Assembly (NCBI RefSeq): GCF_900142705.1 | Contig: NZ_FRBV01000002.1 | Location: 62,001 to 126,000, forward strand | Source: Nitrosospira sp. Nsp11 | GTDB taxonomy: Bacteria > Pseudomonadota > Gammaproteobacteria > Burkholderiales > Nitrosomonadaceae | Direction: 5' to 3' | Length of the DNA: 64,000 bases | Shown: positions 1 to 9,137 of the stretch, piece by piece | Layout of the letters: every line of letters begins with the position of its first letter | How positions within the stretch are numbered: the first letter of the stretch is position 1 | Position numbers and translations under genes: made by a program | Notes under the pieces: model-generated | The model's input: the letters and a program-made list of their open reading frames with translations, nothing else | The model's database searches: none | Told to the model about the DNA's origin: nothing

Positions 1-629
1 TTGACCTCATTGCGCGACATTATCCCGGTATTGCAATGTTCACGCTGGATACTGGACGCCTGCCTGAAGAGACCTACAGTCTTATGAGAAAAGTGGCGGA
101 TCGTTATGGCGTTCATGTGCCGGTGTTTTTTCCGGAATCCGCCGCGGTGGAGGCATATACCGCGCGCAACGGGCCCAACGGCTTCTACGACAGTGTGGAG
201 CTGCGTAAAAAATGCTGCCATATTCGCAAAGTGGAACCGCTGAAGCGCGCTTTGAGCGGCAAGCGCGCATGGATTACCGGTGTACGCCGCGATCAGGCGC
301 TGACCAGAAAGGATTTGGCGGTATCGGAATTCGATGCGGGAAATGGTTTACAAAAAATCAGCCCGTTGCTGGACTGGAGCCTGTCCGATGTCTGGGATTA
401 TCTCAAACAGTTCGATGTGCCGTACAACGTATTGCATGACAAAGGGTACTCTAGCATCGGATGCGCGCCCTGTACCCGTGCCATTACCCCAGGTGAAGAT
501 GTGCGTGCCGGCCGCTGGTGGTGGGAAGATCCGGAAAACAAAGAGTGCGGTCTGCATTCGGACAAACGGCGCATTAACAACGCTACAACGGCTTTTGGCG
601 GGGTAACGGATCTACCCGCACCGGGTTAA
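1..629 (+). CDS. cysH: Adenylyl-sulfate (APS) reductase, 5' end outside window
   Basis: Reduces activated sulfate (APS) to sulfite with thioredoxin in assimilatory sulfate reduction, in the cytoplasm. The reading frame is open from base 3 and enters the window mid-protein, with FTLDTGRLPEET (the CysH substrate-binding region) almost at once, so the 5' end is cut off. The pair CC in KKCCHIRK and the CAPC pair in IGCAPCTRAI are the four cysteines that bind [4Fe-4S] in APS-type reductases; PAPS reductases of the E. coli kind lack them. ECGLH near the end holds the catalytic cysteine, followed by a short tail of about 23 residues. It heads cysD-cysN. No cysC appears and cysN carries no kinase domain, which fits direct use of APS. 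Confidence 0.93.
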   Translation, partial: DLIARHYPGIAMFTLDTGRLPEETYSLMRKVADRYGVHVPVFFPESAAVEAYTARNGPNGFYDSVELRKKCCHIRKVEPLKRALSGKRAWITGVRRDQALTRKDLAVSEFDAGNGLQKISPLLDWSLSDVWDYLKQFDVPYNVLHDKGYSSIGCAPCTRAITPGEDVRAGRWWWEDPENKECGLHSDKRRINNATTAFGGVTDLPAPG

Positions 630-706
630 GTCAAAACTTTGGATAAGAGAGGGCATGGGCCGGGCGTCTATCAAGTTCGTGCTTGTGAAACCGTGAGGGA
701 TGATTG

Positions 707-1699
707 ATGGATCTCATATTGAACGATAAACAAGAATTTGCTACCCCTGTTCCGGATTTTGCAATGGAGAGTGAGGGGGCGGCGCTTAAACGCCGCCCTG
801 CAAGGCATCTGGGTCATCTGGATGCGCTGGAAAGCGAAGCCATCCATATCATGCGCGAGGTTGCGGCCGAATGCGCGAATCCTGCCCTGCTGTTCTCCGG
901 TGGGAAAGATTCCATCGTACTACTGCGTTTGGCGGAAAAAGCTTTTCGGCCGGGGCGTTTTCCATTTCCGCTGCTGCATGTCGATACCGGACATAATTTT
1001 CCCGAGGTAATCGAATTCCGCGATCGCCGCGCCAAACAATTGGGAGAGCGTTTAATCGTGCGCAGCATGGACGATTCCATCAAGAAGGGAAGGGTGGTGT
1101 TGCGTTCGGAGAACCAGAGCCGTAATCCATTTCAATCAGTGACGCTACTGGATGCCATCGCTGAATTTGGTTTCGATGCCTGTATCGGTGGGGCACGTCG
1201 CGACGAGGAAAAGGCTCGGGCCAAGGAACGCATATTTTCCTTCCGTGACGAATTCGGTCAATGGGACCCGAAGAACCAGCGGCCGGAATTATGGGATATC
1301 TACAATACTCGCGTGCACCCAGGCGAAAATATTCGTGTATTTCCCATCAGCAACTGGACCGAACTTGATGTGTGGGAATACATTGCTCGCGAGGAATTAG
1401 AGGTGCCTCACATTTATTTCGCCCACACACGCGATGTCATCCGGCGTGGTAACGGTCTTCTGCCGGTATCCCACCTGGTTGAGCTCAAGGAAGGCGAGGA
1501 AGTGGAAAACCTCATGGTGCGCTTTCGGACGGTGGGAGATATGAGCTGCACCTGCCCGGTGGAGTCGATTGCAGTCAGCGTGACGGAAATCATTGCTGAA
1601 ACCGCCATTACGCGAATTACCGAGCGCGGCGCCACTCGCATGGACGACCAGACGTCGGACGCGTCGATGGAATTGCGCAAGAAAGAGGGTTATTTCTGA
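707..1699 (+). CDS. cysD: Sulfate adenylyltransferase subunit 2 (ATP sulfurylase small subunit)
   Basis: Catalytic subunit that makes APS from sulfate and ATP, working with the CysN GTPase. The N-type PP-loop SGGKDS lies at about residues 64-69, followed by VDTGHNFPEV and the conserved GGARRDEEKARAKERIFSFRD region (shortened here in citation). An ATG at 707 is used; a TTG one codon upstream is less likely. The protein is 330 aa against about 300 in E. coli because of a weakly conserved N-terminal extension of about 30 residues. It lies 77 bp after cysH. The normally tight cysD-cysN junction is opened to 541 bp here by an inserted element. Confidence 0.95.
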   Translation: MDLILNDKQEFATPVPDFAMESEGAALKRRPARHLGHLDALESEAIHIMREVAAECANPALLFSGGKDSIVLLRLAEKAFRPGRFPFPLLHVDTGHNFPEVIEFRDRRAKQLGERLIVRSMDDSIKKGRVVLRSENQSRNPFQSVTLLDAIAEFGFDACIGGARRDEEKARAKERIFSFRDEFGQWDPKNQRPELWDIYNTRVHPGENIRVFPISNWTELDVWEYIAREELEVPHIYFAHTRDVIRRGNGLLPVSHLVELKEGEEVENLMVRFRTVGDMSCTCPVESIAVSVTEIIAETAITRITERGATRMDDQTSDASMELRKKEGYF

Positions 1700-1759
1700 C
1701 GTGTATCTTTCCCTCATAAGGTTGTGATACCGCTTTTCTCAAGAATTCAGCCTTGTAGA

Positions 1760-1816
1760 ATGCTGGTAATACCTGACCTTCTTCGCGTTTCTCTTCACCG
1801 ACGCGATTACCAGCAT
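1760..1816. repeat. Inverted repeat downstream of cysD
   Basis: ATGCTGGTAAT at 1760-1770 is repeated as its exact reverse complement at 1806-1816, with 35 bases between. It lies 60 bp after the cysD stop. It could fold in the cysD-cysN transcript as an attenuator or mRNA-end structure. There is no T-run, so a classical terminator is not supported. Confidence 0.4.
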
Positions 1817-1848
1817 ATTTCGGAAACCAGAATTCCATAAGAGTATTA

Positions 1849-2238
1849 AACCTAAATCCGGTAGTTGACCGCTTATTTAATAGATCAGTGTCATGATTAC
1901 TAACAATATTTTATATTATTTGACGCTCACCTTCCGGGTGAGGCCGCTACGGGGTGAATTGCATAGCTTTTGCGGCACATGGCTGCGTTGCAACTCCTTG
2001 GAATGGAACCGCGCCCCGAAGCGTCGCCCGAGGGGCCCCGCGAAGCGGGGATCGGGCAGCGCAGGGGATGCCGCGATCGCGCTCCACACACAAGGGGGCG
2101 CCCGCATCCCACTTCGGGATCGCACCTTTCTGCGGAAGGCACTGCTCCGCCCTGCGCGGTCGTATTCCGCGTCGTTGCGTCTTGCCCTGCACCCCAAAAA
2201 CCGTACACGTCACCCCATCCAACTACCGGATTTAGGTT
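1849..2238. mobile_element. 390-bp MITE-like element with 19-bp terminal inverted repeats
   Basis: AACCTAAATCCGGTAGTTG at 1849-1867 is perfectly inverted at 2220-2238. Inside, a hairpin CTCACC-TTCC-GGGTGAG lies at about 1926-1942 and the rest is GC-rich with short palindromes. The 115-codon open frame across it has no family signature and reads through the terminal repeat, so no transposase is encoded and a non-autonomous element is the best reading. It sits between cysD and cysN, and the right end stops two bases before the cysN ATG, so the cysN ribosome-binding region lies inside the terminal repeat. Relatives of one end are at 20.8 and 38.4 kb. I see no clear target duplication. Confidence 0.7.
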
Positions 2239-2240
2239 AA

Positions 2241-3524
2241 ATGTCAGCCATTGATAGTATTTCATTCGATCATAGCGAGCTTTTGCGTTTCATCACCGCC
2301 GGGAGCGTGGACGATGGCAAAAGCACGCTGATCGGGCGCCTTCTGCATGACTCGAAGTCCATTTTTGAGGACCAATTGAGCGCCATTACCCATACTTCGA
2401 GCAGGCGCGGGATGGAGAGCGTCGATCTATCGCTGCTTACCGACGGCCTGCAAGCGGAGCGTGAGCAGGGTATTACCATTGATGTGGCTTACCGTTACTT
2501 TGCGACGCCCAAGCGCAAATTCATCATTGCCGACACACCGGGCCACGAGCAGTATACGCGTAACATGGTTACGGGCGCTTCCACGGCTAATCTTGCCATC
2601 ATCCTGATCGACGCGCGCAAGGGTGTGCTTACCCAGTCGCGCCGCCATGCCTACCTCGCCAGCCTGGTCGGCATCCCTCATCTGGTGGTAGCGGTCAACA
2701 AGATGGACCTGGTGGACTATTCCCGAGAAGTATTCGAGCGAATTTGCAAGGATTTCGCGGCTTTCGCCGCAGGACTCAAACTGAACAATATCGCATACAT
2801 TCCGATGTCTGCCTTGAACGGCGATATGGTAGTCGAGCGTGGAGACAAGCTCAACTGGTATAAAGGCATGGCGCTGATGGATTTGCTGGAGAGCGTTCCC
2901 ATCGATCACGACATCAATCTTGAAGATTTCCGGTTCCCGGTGCAATGGGTATGCCGGCCGCAAACTGAGGAATTACACGATTTTCGGGGCTACATGGGGC
3001 GTATCGAATCTGGATTCATCAGTGTTGGTGATGCGGTGAAGGTTTTGCCTTCCGGGTTGACTTCGCATATCAAGGAAATTGTCACTTATGACGGGAGTGT
3101 CGACGATGCGGTTGCGCCACAATCCGTAACGCTGACCATTGAAGATCACCTGGATATCTCCCGCGGCGATATGCTGGTTAAGACGCTCGAAGTTCCTCGG
3201 GTCGGGAGGGAATTTGAAGCGATGCTGTGCTGGTTGTCGGAGCAGAGCCTGGACCCGCGGCGCAAATACCTGGTCAAGCACACTACGCGCACCGTAAAAG
3301 CGCTGGTCTCCCGAATAGAGTATCGTGTCGATATCAATACGTTGAATCATGAAGCGGTAGATACCCTGAAAATGAATGACATCGGGCGGGTATCGCTAAA
3401 AGTACAGCAGCCTCTGGCATACGATTCCTACCAGCGTAATCATGCCACAGGCAGTTTTATCGTCATTGACGAAGTCAACAACAATACCGTTGCTGCAGGC
3501 ATGATCTGCCCGGCAAAAGATTAG
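2241..3524 (+). CDS. cysN: Sulfate adenylyltransferase subunit 1 (GTPase)
   Basis: GTPase subunit that drives the CysD adenylyl transfer. G1 is GSVDDGKST at residues 21-29, G3 is DTPGHEQ at 98-104 and G4 is NKMD at 153-156; the rest is the elongation-factor-like beta-barrel region. The 427-aa length matches a stand-alone CysN without the APS kinase (CysC) fusion found in many bacteria, in agreement with the APS-type CysH upstream. The ATG is two bases after the right terminal repeat of the inserted element; only a weak TTTAGG-like ribosome site from the repeat itself is available, so translation may be less efficient than in a standard cysDN operon. A terminator-like hairpin follows. Confidence 0.95.
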   Translation: MSAIDSISFDHSELLRFITAGSVDDGKSTLIGRLLHDSKSIFEDQLSAITHTSSRRGMESVDLSLLTDGLQAEREQGITIDVAYRYFATPKRKFIIADTPGHEQYTRNMVTGASTANLAIILIDARKGVLTQSRRHAYLASLVGIPHLVVAVNKMDLVDYSREVFERICKDFAAFAAGLKLNNIAYIPMSALNGDMVVERGDKLNWYKGMALMDLLESVPIDHDINLEDFRFPVQWVCRPQTEELHDFRGYMGRIESGFISVGDAVKVLPSGLTSHIKEIVTYDGSVDDAVAPQSVTLTIEDHLDISRGDMLVKTLEVPRVGREFEAMLCWLSEQSLDPRRKYLVKHTTRTVKALVSRIEYRVDINTLNHEAVDTLKMNDIGRVSLKVQQPLAYDSYQRNHATGSFIVIDEVNNNTVAAGMICPAKD

Positions 3525-3599
3525 TGGGTAATTTCAATCGATTCTGATGGTGCTGCGCAAAGGGCCGCTTCAGTGCGCGGAGTCATTTTGCTGAAAAGG

Positions 3600-3643
3600 G
3601 CGGACAAGGTGGAGAGGAGGCCTTGCCGCTTTTGTATTTTTCG
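3600..3643 (+). terminator. Rho-independent terminator after cysN
   Basis: GCGGACAAGG at 3600-3609 pairs with CCTTGCCGC at 3621-3629 with one bulged A and an 11-base loop, followed directly by TTTTGTATTTTT. Placement 75 bp after the cysN stop ends the cysHDN unit. Confidence 0.6.
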
Positions 3644-3773
3644 GCCACGCAAAAGCACAAGATGAAAAGGGTTTTTAGGGCGCTGTAAAACTTTTTATAC
3701 GGTATGTCCTAATAATCCATTATAACTTTTTCATCTCTTTTTTGATTCACTTTTTACTTTTAATGACTTTATC

Positions 3774-6700
3774 ATGACAAGTTTACAATTGGCGCTCCAC
3801 CCTGTACCGGAAAATGCCGCAGCTTCTCCCGTGCTTGGATTCGGCATGGCTTTTGCCGATCTATATCGCCGCGAAGGGCTTGTGCGTCTGGATCAGGCAT
3901 TCCTGGAATTTCTGCATGAAGGAGAAGCCGGACTGCGCATTCGTCTGGATCATGCCCGTGCTCATCCTGATAGTCTGGACCGGAAAGCGGAAGCGGCTCT
4001 GTTGATCGAGGTTGCCCCATGGATGGAAGATTTTATTGCAAGACTGTTCGGTATCGAGAGAGAGGTCAGTGCACTTGCCGCCCGTCACCATCAGCTTGCC
4101 CCGCTTTATTCCTGCAAAAGACAATTCGTTCAACGCAAGGCGATGAGCAAGGTAAGCGAGGCGGAGGCAGCGGCGGTAGATGGGATTGCGCTGGAAGAGA
4201 AACTGGTTGCTGAATTCGGAGCGCCTTTCTCTGAGTTGACCTTTGCAGGTAAAGTCACCCAATGGTTATTGGATGAAGACGCGAACGAAGAACGGCTCAG
4301 GGCTGCTTTGCTCTATGCAGCCTGGGCGTTGAAGACATCCGTGGGGCGAGAGCGTAACCGGGACGGAGTATTATTCAAGGCGCCGGCCAAGCTCGATTTT
4401 CTGCATCTTTTGTCGACGGATATCGATAGCACCGCGGGCTATACCGTCCATAAGCTGCATCATATACGGCGCCGGGAAGGTTTTTCGCTCACCGATCCGG
4501 GAACCGATCTGGTGGGGGCTCTGGATGAGGCGAATTATTGCATCTGGTGCCACGAACAAGGAAAGGATTCGTGCTCGAAGGGAATGAAGGAAAAGGCGAA
4601 AACGCCCGACGAAATTCCCGCTTTCAAGAAAAGCCAGTTGGGTGTCCTGCTGACGGGTTGCCCGCTGGAAGAGCGTATATCCGAGTTTCACAAACTCAAG
4701 ACTCAAGGCGTGGCGATCGGCGGCCTTGCCATGATTGTGGTGGATAATCCCATGTGCGCCGGCACCGGCCACCGCATTTGCAATGATTGCATGAAGTCCT
4801 GCATTTACCAGAAACAGGAACCGGTCGATATTCCCCAGGCTGAAACGCGCACGCTCAAGGATATACTGGAACTGCCCTGGGGCTTCGAAATATATAGCCT
4901 TCTCACCCGCTGGAACCCGCTTAATCTGCGCCGACCGGTACCAAAGGCGCCGACAGGCCGGAAGGTGCTTGTCGTAGGCATGGGACCTGCGGGATACACT
5001 CTGGCGCACCATTTAATGAATGACGGCCATACCGTGGTAGGCGTCGACGGCCTCAAGATCGAGCCATTGTCACCGGAAATTTCCGGGGTAAACCAGCAGG
5101 GAGAGCATGTTCCATTCAGAGCCATCCGAAACGCCGACGAAATTGCCGAAGATCTGGATGAGCGCATGCCGGGGGGATTTGGTGGGGTTGCCGAATACGG
5201 CATCACCGTGCGCTGGGATAAAAATTTTCTCAAGCTGATCCGTTTGCTTTTGGAGCGGCGAGAGGAGTTTGCCCTTTTTGGCGGTATCCGTTTTGGCGGT
5301 ACGCTTACCGCCGATGATGCCTTTGCGATGGGGTTCGATCACGTGGCGCTTGCAGCGGGCGCCGGGCGTCCCACTGTGCTCGACCTGCCCAATGGGCTGG
5401 CGCGAGGGGTTCGTGCCGCATCCGATTTCCTGATGGCGTTGCAGTTGAGCGGCGCGGCTCAGGTTAATTCGGTCGCCAATATGCAGTTGCGCTTGCCGGT
5501 GGTAGTGATTGGTGGAGGACTGACAGCCATCGATACAGCTACCGAGGCGCTGGCTTATTATCCGGTCCAGGTGGACAAATTTCTGCGTCGTTACGAAATT
5601 CTGACCGCCGTGCAGGGGGATGCCGCGATACGTGCCGCATGGGATGAGGAAGAGCGTGTGATTGCCGAGGAATTCCTCAGCCATGCGCGCGCCATTCGCG
5701 CGGAGCGCAAGGAAGCGGAAAAGGAAGGACGGGCGCCGCGTATCCTGGAACTGCTCCAATCGTGGGGAGGCGCCACCATTGCCTATCGCAAGCGGCTCAT
5801 CGACAGCCCCTCGTATACCCTTAATCACGAAGAAGTGGAAAAAGCGCTGGAGGAAGGCATATGGTTTGCCGAGGGCCTCACGCCGGTTCGAGTGGATATC
5901 GATAAATGGGAACATGCAGAAGCGGTGCAGTTCGCGATACAGGTCCTCGATGAAACCGGATCATGGCAAAAGACAGGACAAACCATATTGCCGGCGCGGG
6001 CCGTTCTGGTTGCGGCCGGCACTCAACCCAACACCGTGCTCGCCAGAGAAGACGATAAGAATTTCAAGCTGAACGGCCGCTATTTCGCGGCTTGCGATGA
6101 AAATGGCGATCCGGTCAGTCCGCCGCGGGCCAATCCCAAGCCTGAAACGGCCAGCGTACTGATGAGCCGTAACGAAGATGGACGTTTCATCAGCTTCTTC
6201 GGTGATTTGCATCCTTCCTATTCCGGCAACGTCGTAAAAGCGATGTCCAGCGCCAAGCAGGGTTATCCCGTGGTAAGCGCAGTGCTTGAACATCTGGCTC
6301 CGGCATCCACGAAACCCGCCTGGCTCTTTTTTGCCGAAATGAATGGACAGTTACGCGCTACGGTGCACAAGGTCGAGCGGCTTACTCCAAATATTATAGA
6401 AGTGGTCGTGCATGCGCCGATGGCGGTGGAACGTTTTCATCCTGGCCAGTTCTACCGCTTCCAGAACTTTGCAACACTTGCCATTACCGCGGGCGATACG
6501 AAGCTGGCGATGGAGGGCATCGCCCTTACGGGGGCCTCGGTCGACGTATCCCGTGGATTGGTATCGCTGATTGCCCTGGAAATGGGGGGGTCAGCAGACT
6601 TGTGCGCCAGGCTCAGTCCCGGCGATCCGGTAGTCCTGATGGGCCCGACCGGTACGCCAACCGAAATTCTGCCTGATGAAACCGTTGTGCTGGTCGGCGG

Positions 6701-7325
6701 CGGATTGGGCAATGCGGTGTTGTTTTCAATCGGTGCGGCAGCAAGAGCCGCGGGATCGAAAATTTTGTATTTTGCCGGTTACAAGAAACTGATCGACCGC
6801 TATAAGGTAGCGGAAATCGAAGCGGCAGCCGACATAGTGGTGTGGTGCTGTGACGAGTCGCCGGGTTTCAAACCCTCACGGCCGGGCGATCTCAGCTATG
6901 TCGGAAATATCGTGGAAGCGATGGCAGCTTATGGAAGCGGCGCGTTGGGTCCTCAGAAAGTTCGATTGTCTGACGCCGACCGTATCATTGCCATCGGTTC
7001 TGACCGGATGATGGCGGCGGTCGGCGCTGCACGTCATAACAAGCTTCGGCCTTACCTGAAAACAGATCATTTCGCCATCGGCTCGATCAATTCGCCCATG
7101 CAGTGCATGATGAAAGAGATTTGCGCGCAGTGCCTGCAACCTCATAAGGATCCGGTTACGGGTGAGATTACTTATGTTTTTTCATGTTTCAATCAGGATC
7201 AGCCACTTGATCAGGTCGACTTCGGCGGGCTGGCGTCGCGTTTACGCCAGAATAGTGTCCAGGAAAAGCTCACCACCCGGTGGATTACACATTGTTTGAA
7301 ACAAGTGAATCCGGTTAGCGCCTGA
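3774..7325 (+). CDS. Nfn-like fusion flavoprotein: GltD/NfnB half joined to FNR/PyrK (NfnA) half
   Basis: A 1183-aa soluble iron-sulfur flavoprotein. Residues 1-240 match nothing I recognise. Residues about 250-370 form a GltD-type double [4Fe-4S] domain (CIWC, GCPLEERISE, TGHRICNDCMKSC). Two dinucleotide-binding folds follow: VVGMGPAGYTLAHH at about 400 and VVIGGGLTAIDTATEA at about 577. From about 865 comes a ferredoxin-reductase module (HPGQFYRFQN near 885, VVLVGGGLGNAVLFS near 972), ending in a PyrK-like [2Fe-2S] set, C-x5-C-x2-C-x16-C, at about 1109-1135. This is the domain set of NfnB followed by NfnA in one chain. The known complex moves electrons between NADH, ferredoxin and NADPH; the same reaction here is inference. 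The transhydrogenase genes come next. The ribosome site before the ATG is weak. Confidence 0.8.
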   Translation: MTSLQLALHPVPENAAASPVLGFGMAFADLYRREGLVRLDQAFLEFLHEGEAGLRIRLDHARAHPDSLDRKAEAALLIEVAPWMEDFIARLFGIEREVSALAARHHQLAPLYSCKRQFVQRKAMSKVSEAEAAAVDGIALEEKLVAEFGAPFSELTFAGKVTQWLLDEDANEERLRAALLYAAWALKTSVGRERNRDGVLFKAPAKLDFLHLLSTDIDSTAGYTVHKLHHIRRREGFSLTDPGTDLVGALDEANYCIWCHEQGKDSCSKGMKEKAKTPDEIPAFKKSQLGVLLTGCPLEERISEFHKLKTQGVAIGGLAMIVVDNPMCAGTGHRICNDCMKSCIYQKQEPVDIPQAETRTLKDILELPWGFEIYSLLTRWNPLNLRRPVPKAPTGRKVLVVGMGPAGYTLAHHLMNDGHTVVGVDGLKIEPLSPEISGVNQQGEHVPFRAIRNADEIAEDLDERMPGGFGGVAEYGITVRWDKNFLKLIRLLLERREEFALFGGIRFGGTLTADDAFAMGFDHVALAAGAGRPTVLDLPNGLARGVRAASDFLMALQLSGAAQVNSVANMQLRLPVVVIGGGLTAIDTATEALAYYPVQVDKFLRRYEILTAVQGDAAIRAAWDEEERVIAEEFLSHARAIRAERKEAEKEGRAPRILELLQSWGGATIAYRKRLIDSPSYTLNHEEVEKALEEGIWFAEGLTPVRVDIDKWEHAEAVQFAIQVLDETGSWQKTGQTILPARAVLVAAGTQPNTVLAREDDKNFKLNGRYFAACDENGDPVSPPRANPKPETASVLMSRNEDGRFISFFGDLHPSYSGNVVKAMSSAKQGYPVVSAVLEHLAPASTKPAWLFFAEMNGQLRATVHKVERLTPNIIEVVVHAPMAVERFHPGQFYRFQNFATLAITAGDTKLAMEGIALTGASVDVSRGLVSLIALEMGGSADLCARLSPGDPVVLMGPTGTPTEILPDETVVLVGGGLGNAVLFSIGAAARAAGSKILYFAGYKKLIDRYKVAEIEAAADIVVWCCDESPGFKPSRPGDLSYVGNIVEAMAAYGSGALGPQKVRLSDADRIIAIGSDRMMAAVGAARHNKLRPYLKTDHFAIGSINSPMQCMMKEICAQCLQPHKDPVTGEITYVFSCFNQDQPLDQVDFGGLASRLRQNSVQEKLTTRWITHCLKQVNPVSA

Positions 7326-7592
7326 AGTTTCCGTGGAGCCGGTCATCAGAAAGGATCGTTGTCTTTCCTGCAAAGCGGGGATTCCGGCGGTCTTTTCCAA
7401 AACCGCTCAATGTCTGCCTCTACAGGAAGTTCTACCGGATGAGCTGTTTTTCCTTAATCCGGACAATGCATCCAGCCCAGGTTCATTTATAATCCGAGCT
7501 TCGTGACGAACAGGGGGCCGAACGGGAGCATTACGGTCCGGCTTCAGTTTGCTGAAGAATAGCGCACGTTAAAAAAATAAGGGAGATTAGCA

Positions 7593-8720
7593 ATGCAGAT
7601 AGGCATACCCGCGGAAATTCGCGGGGGAGAGACCCGCGTCGCGGCCACACCGGAAACGGTGAAGAAATTTACCGCCAAAGGTCTGAATACTGTTCTGGTA
7701 CAGTCTGGCGCGGGAGCCGGCGCGAGCATTCCCGATGCGGCGTATCAGGCGGAAGGTGCAAGCATCGTGGCCAGCGCAGCGGAGCTGTATGGACAATCTC
7801 AAATAGTGCTTAAAGTGAGGAGTCCGGAACCCGCAGAACTGGCGCTGATGCGCAAGGATGCCGTGCTGCTGGGTTTGCTTTCTCCGCATCACGCCGAAGG
7901 CATTGAAGCGCTCGCTCGCCACGGCCTCACTGCCTTTGCGATGGAAAAACTGCCCCGCATTTCCCGTGCCCAGAGCATGGACGTGCTGTCCTCCCAGGCG
8001 AATATCGCCGGCTACAAAGCCGTGCTGATGGCAGCCAACGTCTATCAGAAATTCTTCCCCATGCTGATGACTGCGGCAGGTACCGTAAAGGCGGCGCGAG
8101 TGCTGGTTCTCGGCGCGGGCGTTGCGGGCCTGCAGGCAATTGCCACGGCCAAACGGCTGGGCGCGGTGATCGAAGCGTTCGATGTGCGTCCGGTGGCAAA
8201 AGAACAGGTGGAAAGCCTGGGTGCCAAATTTGTCGAGGTTCCGCTAAGCGAGGAAGAAAAAGCGCAGGCGGAAACCGCTGGCGGTTATGCCCGGGAAATG
8301 TCCGATGATTACAAGCGGCGCCAAGGCGAGCTGGTGCACCAACGCGCCGTGGCAGCCGACATCATCATTACCACGGCATTGATTCCGGGCAGGCCGGCAC
8401 CGGTATTGATCAAGGAAGAAACGGTTCGAGCCATGAAACCGGGATCGGTAATCGTTGATATGGCGGTAGAGGCCGGGGGAAATTGCCCCTTGTCGGAACT
8501 GGACAAGATCGTAGTGAAGCATGGCGTCCATCTCGTCGGTATCGCCAACCTGCCGGGATTGGTAGCGGCAGATTCCAGCGCACTGTACGCGCGTAACCTG
8601 ATGAATTTTCTCAATCTGATGCTTGACCCGAAGACCGGAGAATACAACCTGAACCGTGAAGACGAGGTGATCGCCGGAACACTGGTTTGCATCGGGGGGG
8701 AAGTCGTCCGGAAAGCTTGA
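7593..8720 (+). CDS. pntAA: NAD(P) transhydrogenase subunit alpha part 1 (NAD-binding)
   Basis: Soluble NAD(H)-binding domain I of the proton-translocating transhydrogenase, which makes NADPH from NADH using proton-motive force. It begins QIGIPAEIRGGETRVAATPE, typical of the alanine dehydrogenase/PNT N-terminal domain, and has the Rossmann loop VLGAGVAGLQAIATAKRLGA at about residues 170-190. The 375-aa length fits the split alpha subunit of alphaproteobacteria-type three-gene systems, not the single-chain PntA of E. coli. GGGAGA lies 8 bases upstream of the ATG. First gene of pntAA-pntAB-pntB. Confidence 0.95.
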   Translation: MQIGIPAEIRGGETRVAATPETVKKFTAKGLNTVLVQSGAGAGASIPDAAYQAEGASIVASAAELYGQSQIVLKVRSPEPAELALMRKDAVLLGLLSPHHAEGIEALARHGLTAFAMEKLPRISRAQSMDVLSSQANIAGYKAVLMAANVYQKFFPMLMTAAGTVKAARVLVLGAGVAGLQAIATAKRLGAVIEAFDVRPVAKEQVESLGAKFVEVPLSEEEKAQAETAGGYAREMSDDYKRRQGELVHQRAVAADIIITTALIPGRPAPVLIKEETVRAMKPGSVIVDMAVEAGGNCPLSELDKIVVKHGVHLVGIANLPGLVAADSSALYARNLMNFLNLMLDPKTGEYNLNREDEVIAGTLVCIGGEVVRKA

Positions 8721-8828
8721 AGCGTTAATGGCGAACACCGAAAACCGAATATACGCTTTTCACCGCTTCCGTTCTTTGAAGATAAATCATTATTCACAGT
8801 AACAGTCAACGTATTAGAAGGAGCAGCC

Positions 8829-9134
8829 ATGATTGGCGAAGTTGATCCAACCATTATTAATCTCACTGTATTCGTATTGGCGGTGTTCGTAGGCTATCAC
8901 GTTGTATGGAATGTGACGCCGGCCCTGCATACGCCGCTGATGTCAGTCACTAACGCGATTTCCGGCATTATTCTGGTGGGCGCCATGCTTGCCGCCGGAC
9001 CGGCTGAAACCGACTGGGGCGTATGGTTGGGAGCCGTGGCCGTCACGCTGGCCGCAATCAATGTCTTCGGCGGCTTCCTGGTTACGCAGCGAATGCTTGA
9101 AATGTTCAGAAAAAAAGATAAAAAAGGAAGCTAG
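8829..9134 (+). CDS. pntAB: NAD(P) transhydrogenase subunit alpha part 2 (membrane)
   Basis: Small membrane part of the alpha subunit, 101 aa, with about three hydrophobic segments (residues 10-27, 38-57 and 64-84) and a basic C-terminus FRKKDKKGS. It forms the proton channel of the transhydrogenase with PntB. An AAGGAG site lies 6 bases before the ATG. It follows pntAA by 108 bp and pntB starts 3 bp after its stop, indicating translational coupling with pntB. Confidence 0.95.
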   Translation: MIGEVDPTIINLTVFVLAVFVGYHVVWNVTPALHTPLMSVTNAISGIILVGAMLAAGPAETDWGVWLGAVAVTLAAINVFGGFLVTQRMLEMFRKKDKKGS

Positions 9135-9137
9135 TAA

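Noticed and set aside
1893-2240. 115-codon plus-strand open frame between cysD and cysN
   Set aside because: It lies inside the repeat element, reads through its terminal repeat, has overlapping frames on both strands and no protein-family feature.
5070-5915. 281-codon minus-strand frame within the Nfn-like gene
   Set aside because: Antisense of a clear coding domain; no family features.
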